DNA from: Clostridia bacterium
GTDB lineage: Bacteria > Bacillota > Clostridia > Oscillospirales > CAG-272
DNA length: 47,174 nucleotides
Direction of reading: 5' to 3'
Assembly (NCBI GenBank): GCA_017631085.1
Contig: JAGBTY010000039.1
Location: forward strand, 1 to 47,174
Shown piece by piece: positions 31,113 to 39,593 of this stretch (the first letter of the stretch is position 1; every line of letters begins with the position of its first letter). The position numbers and the translations under genes were made by a program. Under the pieces are notes generated by a model. The model saw only the letters and a list, made by a program, of their open reading frames with translations, searched no databases and was not told the DNA's origin.

Positions 31113-31148
31113 AAAGGAGAATGAGAATATATGAAATTAGGTATAGTA
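31113..31148 (+). other. Right junction (attR candidate) at the ychF start
   Basis: AAAGGAG (31113-31119), 11 nt, then the first six ychF codons ATGAAATTAGGTATAGTA. It is the counterpart of 15237-15272. If crossover is within the GGTAT shared by both, the ribosome site and first codons of ychF are now element-derived. CCTTGTAAA precedes both copies. Confidence 0.6.
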
Positions 31149-32225
31149 GGACTTCCCAACGTAGGAAAAAGTACACTTTTTAACGCTCTTACAGGTGCGG
31201 GAGCAGAATCTGCAAACTATCCCTTCTGCACCATCGAGCCTAACGTGGGCGTGGTAGCAGTACCCGACACAAGACTCGACTATCTTGCGAAAATGCACTC
31301 ACCCGAAAAATATACTCCCGCCGTTATCGAATTCGTCGATATAGCAGGTCTTGTTAAGGGCGCTTCAAAGGGAGAAGGTCTCGGAAACAAATTTCTCTCT
31401 CACATCAGAGAGGTTGATGCGATAATCCATGTTATACGTTGCTTCAACGACGATAATATAGTTCACGTCGACGGTAATATAAACTCTCTTCGCGACCTTG
31501 AAACAATAAACCTGGAGCTTATATTCTCGGATATCGAAATGGTAGAGCGTCGAATCGACCGCACAAAAAAAGCTATGAAGGGAGACAAGACGTTGGCTGG
31601 CGAGCTTGCTCTCTTTGAGAAGCTCCACGCAGCTCTCAGCGACGGAAAGTGCGCCCGTGAGGTCGAGCTTGACGAAACAGAGAGAGAGTACCTTTACGAC
31701 ACTCCCCTTCTCACCTTAAAGCCCGTTATCTACGTTGCAAACGTCAGTGAGGACGAGATAGGAAGCGAACCCACCTCAAATCCCGAATATATGGCACTTA
31801 AAGAGCAGGCAGAGCGTGAGCACTCCGAGATAATTGCAGTCTGCGCACAGCTTGAAGCCGAGATAGCAGAGCTTGACGGAGAGGAAAAGGCTATGTTCCT
31901 CGAAGACCTTGGAATCGAGGAAAGCGGTCTCGACAGACTTATCAAGGCAAGCTATTCCCTTCTCGGACTTATCAGCTACCTGACGGCAGGTCCTCAGGAG
32001 GTAAGAGCTTGGACTATAACCCGTGGAACGAAAGCTCCCGGAGCTGCAGGAAAGATACACAGCGACTTTGAGCGAGGATTTATCAGAGCCGAGATCGTTG
32101 CCTTCGACGACCTTGTAAAATACGGAAGCATGAACGCCGTAAAGGAAGCAGGTCTTTACAGAAGCGAGGGCAAGGACTACGTTATGAAGGACGGAGATAT
32201 CGTTCTCTTCCGCTTTAACGTATAA
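31131..32225 (+). CDS. ychF: Redox-regulated ATPase YchF (OLA1 family)
   Basis: A 364-residue P-loop protein of the Obg-related family that prefers ATP and binds ribosomes; linked to stress responses. G1 motif GLPNVGKST (7-15), [18 protein letters not shown], and a C-terminal TGS domain ([12 protein letters not shown]...[10 protein letters not shown]) are complete. Its 5' end is the proposed insertion target; the gene is intact because the element restores the first codons. Its original promoter is probably at 15162-15190, so expression now depends on readthrough from int or on a weak local promoter (a TAAAAT lies near 31107). Confidence 0.97.
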   Translation: MKLGIVGLPNVGKSTLFNALTGAGAESANYPFCTIEPNVGVVAVPDTRLDYLAKMHSPEKYTPAVIEFVDIAGLVKGASKGEGLGNKFLSHIREVDAIIHVIRCFNDDNIVHVDGNINSLRDLETINLELIFSDIEMVERRIDRTKKAMKGDKTLAGELALFEKLHAALSDGKCAREVELDETEREYLYDTPLLTLKPVIYVANVSEDEIGSEPTSNPEYMALKEQAEREHSEIIAVCAQLEAEIAELDGEEKAMFLEDLGIEESGLDRLIKASYSLLGLISYLTAGPQEVRAWTITRGTKAPGAAGKIHSDFERGFIRAEIVAFDDLVKYGSMNAVKEAGLYRSEGKDYVMKDGDIVLFRFNV

Positions 32226-32248
32226 TTCTCAACACAGGGGAAACGACT

Positions 32249-32899
32249 ATGAGAATGAGAAAAAAAAAGCACGGAGCGGAACGGATCGCCGCTTGCTCCG
32301 AGCTGCTTATTGACAATGCCGAAAAGCTGAAGGGCGGTTTTTCGGATATATTTCCAAATGATGCCCCCATACATATCGAAATAGGCTGCGGAAAAGGAAA
32401 TTTCGCCTGCGGTATGGCAAAGAAATACCCCGAGATAAACTTTATCGCCATCGAGCGTGTGGCGGACGTTTGCTGTATTGCGCTGGAAAAGGCAAAAGCG
32501 GCGTCAGATGAAAGGCAAAAAGATAATCTCCGCTTCATGATAGGCGACGCAAAGGAGCTTGCGGAAAATATTCCCGCCCACTCTCTCGACTGCATCTATC
32601 TTAATTTCAGTGACCCTTGGCCAAAATCGGGACACGCAAAACGCCGCCTTACACACAGAGGCTTTCTCGAAATATATAAGATCCTTCTCAAAGAAGACGG
32701 CATCTTGAAATTCAAGACCGATAACGTAGGACTTTTTGATTTCAGCCTGGAAGAATTCGAGGCTATGGGAATGACCGTTCTATTTTCTACAAGGGACCTT
32801 CACGCCGAGCCTCAAGCCGCCGATAACGTTATGACAGAATACGAAAAGAATTTCTCCGAAAAGGGATTTTCCATATGCTCGGCGTGGTTAAAATTTTGA
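32249..32899 (+). CDS. trmB: tRNA (guanine-N7)-methyltransferase
   Basis: Methylates N7 of G46 in the variable loop of tRNAs using S-adenosylmethionine. The 216-residue product has the SAM loop HIEIGCGKGNF (about 42-52), INFIAIER, FMIGDAKEL, and the family signature NFSDPWPKSGHAKRR. Normal length. AGGGGA precedes the ATG at 32249. It follows ychF by 23 nt and is probably in the same transcript. Confidence 0.95.
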   Translation: MRMRKKKHGAERIAACSELLIDNAEKLKGGFSDIFPNDAPIHIEIGCGKGNFACGMAKKYPEINFIAIERVADVCCIALEKAKAASDERQKDNLRFMIGDAKELAENIPAHSLDCIYLNFSDPWPKSGHAKRRLTHRGFLEIYKILLKEDGILKFKTDNVGLFDFSLEEFEAMGMTVLFSTRDLHAEPQAADNVMTEYEKNFSEKGFSICSAWLKF

Positions 32900-32917
32900 T
32901 TTTAAGGAGAGCTTTTT

Positions 32918-33493
32918 ATGAACTATAAGGAACTTGTTTATTCGTCGAGAACAAACAGAAGCTTTGATGAGAGCCGTACAATTTCAAGAGAGGAGCTCGT
33001 GGCTCTCGTAGACCTTGCAAGACACACTCCCGCTGCTATGAATATGCAGCCTCTCAAATTCCGTCTCATATATGTAAAGGAAGAGCTTGATAAGACACTC
33101 GCCACAACCGCATGGGGAGGCGCTCTGCCCGAGCTCAAGCTCCCGCCCGACGGTCACGCACCCACGGCGTATATAATAATTTGCCATGACACAAATGTAG
33201 CAGAGGACTCTCCCATGTTTTTCATAGACGTTGGCATCGTAGCACAGACCATGATGCTGGGAGCGGCAGATATGGGGCTTCGAGGTTGCATACTCGGCTC
33301 TGCAAAGGCAGATGAGCTGAAAAAGATACTCGGTCTTTCCGATAACCTTCTTCCCAGACTGACCATTGCGTTAGGTAAAGGCGAGGATAAGGTCGAGATC
33401 GTTGACGCAAAGGACGGAAATATCAAATATTTCCGCGACGGAAATAACACCCACTTCGTTCCAAAGCGTACCCTTGAGGAGATAATCATTTAA
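32918..33493 (+). CDS. Nitroreductase-family flavoprotein
   Basis: A 191-residue FMN-dependent oxidoreductase of the nitroreductase family; the natural substrate cannot be told from sequence. The N-terminal SSRTNRSFDESRTISREEL, the FMN-contacting HTPAAMNMQPLKF and the C-terminal GLRGCILGSAK segment with LPRLTIALGKG are typical. AAGGAG is 9 nt before the ATG. It lies 18 nt after trmB in the same cluster. Small members often reduce quinones, nitro compounds or flavins in anaerobes. Confidence 0.9.
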   Translation: MNYKELVYSSRTNRSFDESRTISREELVALVDLARHTPAAMNMQPLKFRLIYVKEELDKTLATTAWGGALPELKLPPDGHAPTAYIIICHDTNVAEDSPMFFIDVGIVAQTMMLGAADMGLRGCILGSAKADELKKILGLSDNLLPRLTIALGKGEDKVEIVDAKDGNIKYFRDGNNTHFVPKRTLEEIII

Positions 33494-33517
33494 ACTTTCA
33501 AAAAAGGAGAAAAAAAG

Positions 33518-34429
33518 GTGGCTCTGTCTGAACCTTCGGGACTTCTTATACTAAATAAACCCATCGGGATAACCTCACATGACTGCGTTTATAAGATACG
33601 CAGACTCTATTCAACAAAACGCGTGGGACATACGGGAACTCTTGACCCACTTGCCACGGGAGTGCTCGTAATGCTTGTAGGCAGAGCGGCAAAGGCAGCT
33701 GAATATCTCTCGGCAGACACAAAGGGATACGTTGCCACCCTCCGTCTCGGCATCACCACCGATACAGAGGATATTACCGGAAAGATACTCACCGAGTCTC
33801 ATGATATCCCCTCTGCCGATAAAGTAAGAGCTGTTGCAAACGGATTTTTGGGAGATATCAAACAGATACCGCCTATGTATAGCGCCATCAAGGTTGGGGG
33901 CAAAAAGCTTTACGACCTTGCAAGAGAAGGGATCACAGTAGAGCGTGAGGCGCGTGACGTGACCGTTCATTCGCTGACCGTCACCCCAACCGACGATATA
34001 GCAAAATATACTCTTTCGGTTGAGTGTTCGTCGGGAACTTATATCCGTACACTATGCGCCGATATAGGAAACGCACTCGGCTCGGGGGGAGTTATGGAAA
34101 CCCTGCTTCGTACCCGTGTAGGCAACTTTAAGCTTTCGGAAGCACACACACCGGAAGAGCTTGAGGCAATGAGCGAAGACGAGCGTATCTCTCTTCTGCT
34201 TCCAATAGAAAAGCTGTTCGACTCACTTCCCTCGGTATACCTTCCCGCCTTTTATGAAAGACTTTGCCGAAACGGCTGTGAGATATATGAAAAGAAGATA
34301 AAAACAAACCTTTCGGTTGGCGAGAGGGTAAAGCTCTACTCGGAAAAAGGAGTTTTCTTCGCTCTCGGCGAGGTACGCGAGTACCCCGACGGAAACGCAA
34401 TAAAGGCTATCAAAATATTTGAGCTATAA
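33518..34429 (+). CDS. truB: tRNA pseudouridine(55) synthase
   Basis: Makes pseudouridine 55 in the T loop of tRNAs. The 303-residue product opens GLLILNKPIGITSHDCV, has catalytic Asp in GHTGTLDPLATGVL (about residue 43), and SSGTYIRTLCADIG later, followed by a C-terminal PUA-like tail. The start is GTG at 33518 with AAAGGAG upstream. Last gene of the ychF cluster, ended by a strong terminator. Confidence 0.96.
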   Translation: MALSEPSGLLILNKPIGITSHDCVYKIRRLYSTKRVGHTGTLDPLATGVLVMLVGRAAKAAEYLSADTKGYVATLRLGITTDTEDITGKILTESHDIPSADKVRAVANGFLGDIKQIPPMYSAIKVGGKKLYDLAREGITVEREARDVTVHSLTVTPTDDIAKYTLSVECSSGTYIRTLCADIGNALGSGGVMETLLRTRVGNFKLSEAHTPEELEAMSEDERISLLLPIEKLFDSLPSVYLPAFYERLCRNGCEIYEKKIKTNLSVGERVKLYSEKGVFFALGEVREYPDGNAIKAIKIFEL

Positions 34430-34460
34430 AAAATCGGCTGATCTTTCAGCCGATTTTTTA
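34429..34460. terminator. Bidirectional terminator between truB and the sugar operon
   Basis: AAATCGGCTGA (34431-34441) pairs with TCAGCCGATTT (34446-34456), flanked by A-run and T-run; it serves both convergent transcripts. Confidence 0.92.
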
Positions 34461-34484
34461 TTTTTCGCTTCTTCACCGCAAAAT

Positions 34485-35423
34485 TTATTTTTCCTCAAAT
34501 CTCCAAGTAACACTGTGCTTTGCCGTCTCACCGGGATTTAATATATTGGGAACTTTATCGGGCATAGGAGTGGTCATAGGCTCGACACCTACGACGTAAT
34601 CTCCGCATGACATACACTTCCACTCGTAAATGTAGGGAAATTCTGCCGTATCAAATATAACGTCCATTGCGAGAGTATCATTCTCAAGTCTCGCCTTGAC
34701 ACCGTAGCCCTCGTTAAGCACGTGACGGTATACCTCTTCGGGACGGGCGGGGGTGGGAGCTTCAAACTCAAGACAGCGATCAAGATCGTAAATATCGGTC
34801 ACGGGGAAAGTCTCTCTTCTGTCAATAGTAAGCTTTGTCTTTTCCGAAAGCATGGGATATCCCATGTTGGCGTGATACATAAGCATATATTCCGCTGGGG
34901 CGAACTCCTCATTGGTTATTCTATCGGTAACAGTCACCTCATCGCCAAGATACTTCATGCTTATCTCTCGACGCATTACTAGATTTCTTCCGAAAAGCTC
35001 TGTAAAATGAAGCTCACCCTTAAGTGTGATGTAATATTCTCCGTCTCTCTCCTCGGTAACTACACTTACATTCTCTGCGGGAATATAGGAGTTACTTCCG
35101 TGAAGCGGTCCTGCTTCACATGGCCCTCCGATGTTGTTAAGACCGCAGGTATAGAGGAATCCCGCGTCAAAGCTGTTAAGAAAAGTGTATCCTCCCGTCT
35201 CGGCAAGCTTTGGTGACACAAGTCCGTTTTTAGATATATAAGATATGGGCGTACCCTTATAGAAAAGCTTGTAGATATCCATTCCTCTGTCAAGAATGAC
35301 CGTCAGGTCAAGCTTTCCGTTATACATTCTTACAGCCTCAACTCCCTTTGACTTTCCGTCGGAATATGTAAATCTCTCAGCACCGCAAAGAGTGGAGGGC
35401 GATGCAACGTATTCTTTCTTCAT
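34485..35423 (-). CDS. Aldose 1-epimerase-like protein (DUF4432 family)
   Basis: A 312-residue galactose-mutarotase-fold protein, last in the sugar operon. DUF4432 proteins interconvert anomers or act on ketose substrates in poorly known sugar pathways. Visible: VEAVRMYNGKLDLTVILDRGMDIYKLFYKG near the N-terminus, GGYTFLNSFDAGFLYTCGLNNI, EYMLMYHANMGYP, and a closing NPGETAKHSVTWRFE. The ATG at 35423 is chosen for the AGGGGAG upstream; an in-frame start at 35450 overlaps no ribosome site. It follows the aldolase gene by 23 nt. Probably presents the right anomer to the isomerase, by inference from context. Confidence 0.85.
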   Translation of the reverse strand: MKKEYVASPSTLCGAERFTYSDGKSKGVEAVRMYNGKLDLTVILDRGMDIYKLFYKGTPISYISKNGLVSPKLAETGGYTFLNSFDAGFLYTCGLNNIGGPCEAGPLHGSNSYIPAENVSVVTEERDGEYYITLKGELHFTELFGRNLVMRREISMKYLGDEVTVTDRITNEEFAPAEYMLMYHANMGYPMLSEKTKLTIDRRETFPVTDIYDLDRCLEFEAPTPARPEEVYRHVLNEGYGVKARLENDTLAMDVIFDTAEFPYIYEWKCMSCGDYVVGVEPMTTPMPDKVPNILNPGETAKHSVTWRFEEK

Positions 35424-35446
35424 TTTTCTTCTCCCCTTTCTATCTG

Positions 35447-36289
35447 TCACTTTCCCGAAAAAACACGAAGTGTCTCGAGTGCGTTATCTTTCATCTTATT
35501 TTGAACTCTCAGAGCCATGTTGTGAAAGAAATCGCTTTCCTTTTCCTCTGCCACCGCCTTGGCCTCGGCATATCCCGCGTAAGACATATAAGAATAGTAA
35601 TTTATCTTATCAATGCCTCTTCTTATTACCTCTCTGTATTCCTCGTGACTGATACCCGAACCGCCGTGCATAACGAGAGGAATATCATTTATGGCTCTTG
35701 TATTGCTTATAATATCAAAATTGAGTACGGGCTTGGTCTTGTAAAATCCATGAGCCGTTCCAAAGGCTATCGCAAGAGCGTCTACTCCCGTTCTTCCAAC
35801 AAAATCGTTAACGAGACCAACATCGGTATAAAGATCCTCAGGACGACCTGTCACCGTCTCTCCTCCCTCTCTTGCGGGAAGTCTGCCAAGCTCGGCTTCA
35901 ACATCAACGCCATGGGCGTGAGCATAATCTACCGCTTCCTTGGTAAGAGCAATGTTTTCCTCATAGGAAAGAGCGGAATTGTCTATCATAACGGAAGTAA
36001 ATCCAAGCTCTATCGCTCTCTTGCAATAATCAAGATCTTCACCGTGATCCAGATGTACGCATACCTTTACTTTAGATGCCTTTGCCATCTCCACCATAAC
36101 TCTGCCGATCTTATCAAGAGGAGCTACGTCTTCATGGCATTGAGCGTGAGCTATTATTACAGGGACATCAAGCTCCTCTGCCGCGTCAAGCACAGCGAGA
36201 AGACACTCAAGATTCGGGGTGTTGAAGCTACCAACTGCCATTCCTTTTTCTCTGGATATTGCTATTACTTCTTTAAGTGATGCTAACAT
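35447..36289 (-). CDS. Class II (zinc) ketose-phosphate aldolase, FbaA/GatY family
   Basis: A 280-residue TIM-barrel aldolase that splits a ketose phosphate into dihydroxyacetone phosphate and an aldehyde. The zinc and catalytic motif VHLDHGEDLDYC gives Asp81 and His82; VEAELGRLP, GTAHGFYKTKP and VMHGGSGISHEEY supply other ligands and the phosphate site. Family members act on fructose or tagatose bisphosphates or related ketoses. Within an operon with an isomerase and a kinase, cleavage of a ketose phosphate made by those two is likely. Overlap and spacing to both neighbours are small (14 and 23 nt). Confidence 0.92.
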   Translation of the reverse strand: MLASLKEVIAISREKGMAVGSFNTPNLECLLAVLDAAEELDVPVIIAHAQCHEDVAPLDKIGRVMVEMAKASKVKVCVHLDHGEDLDYCKRAIELGFTSVMIDNSALSYEENIALTKEAVDYAHAHGVDVEAELGRLPAREGGETVTGRPEDLYTDVGLVNDFVGRTGVDALAIAFGTAHGFYKTKPVLNFDIISNTRAINDIPLVMHGGSGISHEEYREVIRRGIDKINYYSYMSYAGYAEAKAVAEEKESDFFHNMALRVQNKMKDNALETLRVFSGK

Positions 36290-36303
36290 TTTTTCGTTCC
36301 CCC

Positions 36304-37698
36304 TTAATCTTCAATATTAATAATGTCGTATCCGAGATAATTCTCAAAGGCTTCTTCGAGAACGTACTTCATGTGACCAACACCTACTGTGGTGTGATGC
36401 TTGAATCCACCCTTTGCAAGCTTTATGAGTTTATCCTGAAGAGCGTCTATCTCGGCAACACCGCCACAACCGAAGAATTCCGGTTCTATCGGCTCACCTG
36501 TAAATCTTGCCTCACTTGCATACACCTTAAGCCGTCCGTTTTCGGTAAAGCAGTTTGAGTAGGTCATCTCAAACTTACCGATGCGTCCTTCGTTTGAGCC
36601 CCATCCGCTTCCAGGATCTCCCTTGGCGAACATCTTATGCTCTGTGACAGTTCCCCTCTCTGCCATTAGACTCTCGGCTACAGGACCGCAGTGGAAAAGA
36701 ATTACCTTGTTCTCGTCCTCTCCGTAATTGTTGTTCCAGTCAAGACACGCCGTAGGCTTACCTGATGCGAGATTCATAGCTCTCATTGTGATAGCAGAAC
36801 AAAGGTCTATCTCGCAGGAAGCCACCGTTCCTCTGTCGTTGAGATAAGAAAGAAGAACACAAGGGCAAACACGGAGTATAGTTTCCATCTCATTCCAACA
36901 ACGGAGAGTGAGAGCATCAAGATGATATTCCTCTATATATTCATCGATGACCACCGATATCTTCGCAAGGGTGTTCTTGTTTTTTTCCGGAACAAGCGTA
37001 AAATTGGTATAAGCCTCAAGCTCTTTGAGTCGTGCTACGACCTTTTCATCGTCGTCTGCCTTTCCGTTCACCTTAAAGATAAGCTCGGACAGGTCGAAGC
37101 TCTCAACGTTTATACCGTATCTCTGGAGTGTTACCTCATCAAATCTTACCGTCTTGAACGCGGTGGTACGCGCACCGATACAGCCAAGGGTAAATCTCTT
37201 CATTCCCTTTACTACACGGCATATTGCCGCAAAGTCCTCAAGATTCTTTGCAAACTCCTTGGAAAGCGGGTGCACAACGTGAGGCTTCATTACCGTAAAT
37301 GGTATCTTATACTGATAGAAAACGTCTGTCACCGAGAACTTTCCGCAGAAAGCATCGCGGCGATGCTTGAAGTCCATCTTGCCTATCTCGTCAGGGTACG
37401 CTTGCATAAGTATTGGAACACCCGCGTCCTGAAGAGCGGCTACCGCCCCGTTTTCGTCAATAAATATAGGCATACAAAGAATAACTCCGTCATACTCTCC
37501 CTCGTGGCTCTTGAGCCATGAAGCATAAAGTCTTCCCTCGTCACGTGTCTCTACAGCTCCGTATCTTGTGGCGTTCTCGTCCATAACAAGATATTCATGA
37601 CCTGCATCAGTCACCGCCTTTATCATATCGGATCTTGCTCCCGCAATAAGCTCCGCGGGCATAAATCCTCTATTTCCGAAAAATAATGCAAATCTCAT
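36304..37698 (-). CDS. L-fucose/L-arabinose isomerase-family protein
   Basis: A 464-residue protein of the FucI/AraA superfamily, which convert aldoses to ketoses with a divalent metal. It begins FALFFGNRGFMPAELI, has GVILCMPIFIDENGAV, LRCWNEMET (metal-ligand region), CEIDLCSAITMRAMNLASG and a late FHCGPVAESL, as in the fucose-isomerase-like proteins of unknown substrate. It differs clearly from standard FucI (about 590 residues) in length. Starts 15 nt after the GH36 gene. The exact sugar is unknown. Confidence 0.85.
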   Translation of the reverse strand: MRFALFFGNRGFMPAELIAGARSDMIKAVTDAGHEYLVMDENATRYGAVETRDEGRLYASWLKSHEGEYDGVILCMPIFIDENGAVAALQDAGVPILMQAYPDEIGKMDFKHRRDAFCGKFSVTDVFYQYKIPFTVMKPHVVHPLSKEFAKNLEDFAAICRVVKGMKRFTLGCIGARTTAFKTVRFDEVTLQRYGINVESFDLSELIFKVNGKADDDEKVVARLKELEAYTNFTLVPEKNKNTLAKISVVIDEYIEEYHLDALTLRCWNEMETILRVCPCVLLSYLNDRGTVASCEIDLCSAITMRAMNLASGKPTACLDWNNNYGEDENKVILFHCGPVAESLMAERGTVTEHKMFAKGDPGSGWGSNEGRIGKFEMTYSNCFTENGRLKVYASEARFTGEPIEPEFFGCGGVAEIDALQDKLIKLAKGGFKHHTTVGVGHMKYVLEEAFENYLGYDIINIED

Positions 37699-37713
37699 TT
37701 TATCTTTCCTCTA

Positions 37714-39570
37714 TTATTTTACTTTTTTAAGCACGATGTAATTCGCGCTGAATCTTCCGCTTATCTTGAGTTCAACTCCGTCGGCATCAATCGCCTCACC
37801 GCCCATCTTGTCCTCACCGACAAGATACTCTGCTCCCATGTCGATCACGGGATAAAGAGTCACTGACTTTTGATTGGGAATCTTCGTGTAGGTAAATACC
37901 TTCACAGTATCCATAGCCGCATCATTATACTGTATCGCCAAAAGCGTCTCGGTGTCGCAGAGTATGTGACATTCCGTAGCTACCCAGAAGTCTTTTTCGG
38001 CTTTGTATTCGGCTATAAATTCGGTAAGACTCTCAATAAGCTTATCCGAAAGCTTTGTAAGGTCACAGCTGATACCAAGAGGTCCACCTACAGCCACAGC
38101 CTTCATGAATCCGTCATTGATTCCTTCCATGTGTCCCCAGCCACTGTCTCCCGAAACAAGTATCTTTTCGGTAGTTCCTCCGCCGTAAAGAGGCTCAAAG
38201 GGAGCGAGAGAGCGGATAGTCATCCACTTTTCAAGGGCTCTCGGAGGCATTCTCACAAGAGTTGTCTTGAATATCTCAAGCTGACTGTAAAGGCTGTGGT
38301 CGTCGCTCATCCAGAAGCTATCAAATCCATCGAGATTTGCCAGTGCCATGCGAAGTCCACCGCTTGCGCAGTTCTGTAAGTAAAGTGAGGGGAATCTCTC
38401 TCCGAGATCCTTTATGAACTTGCGGTAACCCTTGAAATAATTAAGGAAAGACAACCTTTCAGCATCATAGGTAAGCTCCGCATTGAAATCGAATTTTATA
38501 AACTCGATGCCATACTTTTCTATCTGCTCGGAAATAACGTCGAGAATGTACTCACAGCTGTCCTCTTTACCGAAATTGACGAAGCACTGTCCGTTTTCGG
38601 TAAGATAATGCTCCGGATGCTCGGCTACAGCCTTTGCTGTCATTGCCGCTCTCTCTATCTCAAACCAAAGTCCGAATTTAAGTCCGTAGCTTCTTACCTT
38701 GTCGGCAAAATCCTTCATTCTTCCGCGCATGGAATCCTCGGTACACTCTACCCAGTCCCCCACGCTCTCAAACCATACGTTAGGCTTGCCGAACCAACCC
38801 GCGTCGATAACAAAATACTCTGCTCCTATCTTCTTCGCCACCTCAAGCTGCTCCGAGAGGATATCATAGCTTATGTTGTCAAATTTGCTCAGCCACGTAT
38901 TGTAGATCACGGGGAATGATCTTGCGGGATACTTCTCGTTGCAATATCTGTGAAGCTTATAGGCGTCCATGTCGAGCTTGTTTCTGAACTCGTAGAAAAG
39001 TATCTCGGGAAGCTCAAGGCTTTCGCCGCTTTTCAGCTTGTAATCAAAATTCTTGTCGTCTATACCAAGCTCGACCGAGATATATTTTCTCTGTCCCGTT
39101 TGAGCATATACCTTTCTCACTCTGAGTCTCCACGTGCTGTCACACATAATGTGAAAAGCGTATCCTCTGCCGTTCTGGAGATTGTTGATAGCAACAAAAG
39201 GAACAGAGCCCGTATTCTGTCTTACGTCGTCGTTCGATGCCGATACCTCACTGACAAGAGGCTGCCACGCTCCGTTCCTCTCGCCACACCACTCGCTATA
39301 TTGAGTATAGACCTCATACTCTCCACCGTTAAATACAAACTTTGAAAGTATCGAGCATATGGAAATATCTTTATCGGATATGTTCTTTATAGTATCTCGT
39401 CTTGCCACCACGCCCGACGTGTGCTTTTCATATTTTGAAACGAACTCATAACCGTCTCCTTCAAATAAAAGTCCGTCCTCCGTAAGCTTTACCTCGCCCA
39501 CAGGCTTCTTCATGCTTCCATGAAGCGTAAACATATCCTCGGGTACTTTTACGTTTTTGATATTATACAT
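37714..39570 (-). CDS. Alpha-galactosidase-like glycoside hydrolase, family GH36
   Basis: A 618-residue GH36-type enzyme (alpha-galactosidase or alpha-N-acetylgalactosaminidase). N-terminal beta domain, then TIM barrel with YFVIDAGWFG (252-261), nucleophile Asp361 in FIKFDFN and the acid/base region FWMSDDHS (Asp423/Asp424). Shorter than the ~720 residues of typical GH36. No signal peptide, so it acts on imported oligosaccharides or glycosides. Second gene of the sugar operon; GGAGAGG precedes its start. It presumably frees the monosaccharide used by the downstream enzymes, but this is inferred from position. Confidence 0.88.
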   Translation of the reverse strand: MYNIKNVKVPEDMFTLHGSMKKPVGEVKLTEDGLLFEGDGYEFVSKYEKHTSGVVARRDTIKNISDKDISICSILSKFVFNGGEYEVYTQYSEWCGERNGAWQPLVSEVSASNDDVRQNTGSVPFVAINNLQNGRGYAFHIMCDSTWRLRVRKVYAQTGQRKYISVELGIDDKNFDYKLKSGESLELPEILFYEFRNKLDMDAYKLHRYCNEKYPARSFPVIYNTWLSKFDNISYDILSEQLEVAKKIGAEYFVIDAGWFGKPNVWFESVGDWVECTEDSMRGRMKDFADKVRSYGLKFGLWFEIERAAMTAKAVAEHPEHYLTENGQCFVNFGKEDSCEYILDVISEQIEKYGIEFIKFDFNAELTYDAERLSFLNYFKGYRKFIKDLGERFPSLYLQNCASGGLRMALANLDGFDSFWMSDDHSLYSQLEIFKTTLVRMPPRALEKWMTIRSLAPFEPLYGGGTTEKILVSGDSGWGHMEGINDGFMKAVAVGGPLGISCDLTKLSDKLIESLTEFIAEYKAEKDFWVATECHILCDTETLLAIQYNDAAMDTVKVFTYTKIPNQKSVTLYPVIDMGAEYLVGEDKMGGEAIDADGVELKISGRFSANYIVLKKVK

Positions 39571-39593
39571 TTTCCTCTCCTTTGATATCTATC

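Larger units (their letters stand above)
15273..31130 (+). mobile_element. Integrated mobile element with CRESS-type Rep and surface-protein cargo
   Basis: The right half has a small protein, hairpin origin, rep, ftsK-like ATPase, xis and int, all on the plus strand. The left half has two huge repeat proteins and their leader. The ends are inferred from the duplicated ychF-start sequence (15237-15272 and 31113-31148) and from arm-type repeats inside both ends. No type IV secretion genes are present, so it is not self-conjugative; rolling-circle replication plus an FtsK-like coupling ATPase suggests a mobilisable or plasmid-like integrative element. The cargo genes are visibly richer in A+T than the host genes. 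Confidence 0.75.

Noticed and set aside
35402-36280. 292-codon plus-strand frame opposite the aldolase gene
   Set aside because: The minus-strand frame is a clear class II aldolase with all metal ligands; the opposite frame has no motifs.
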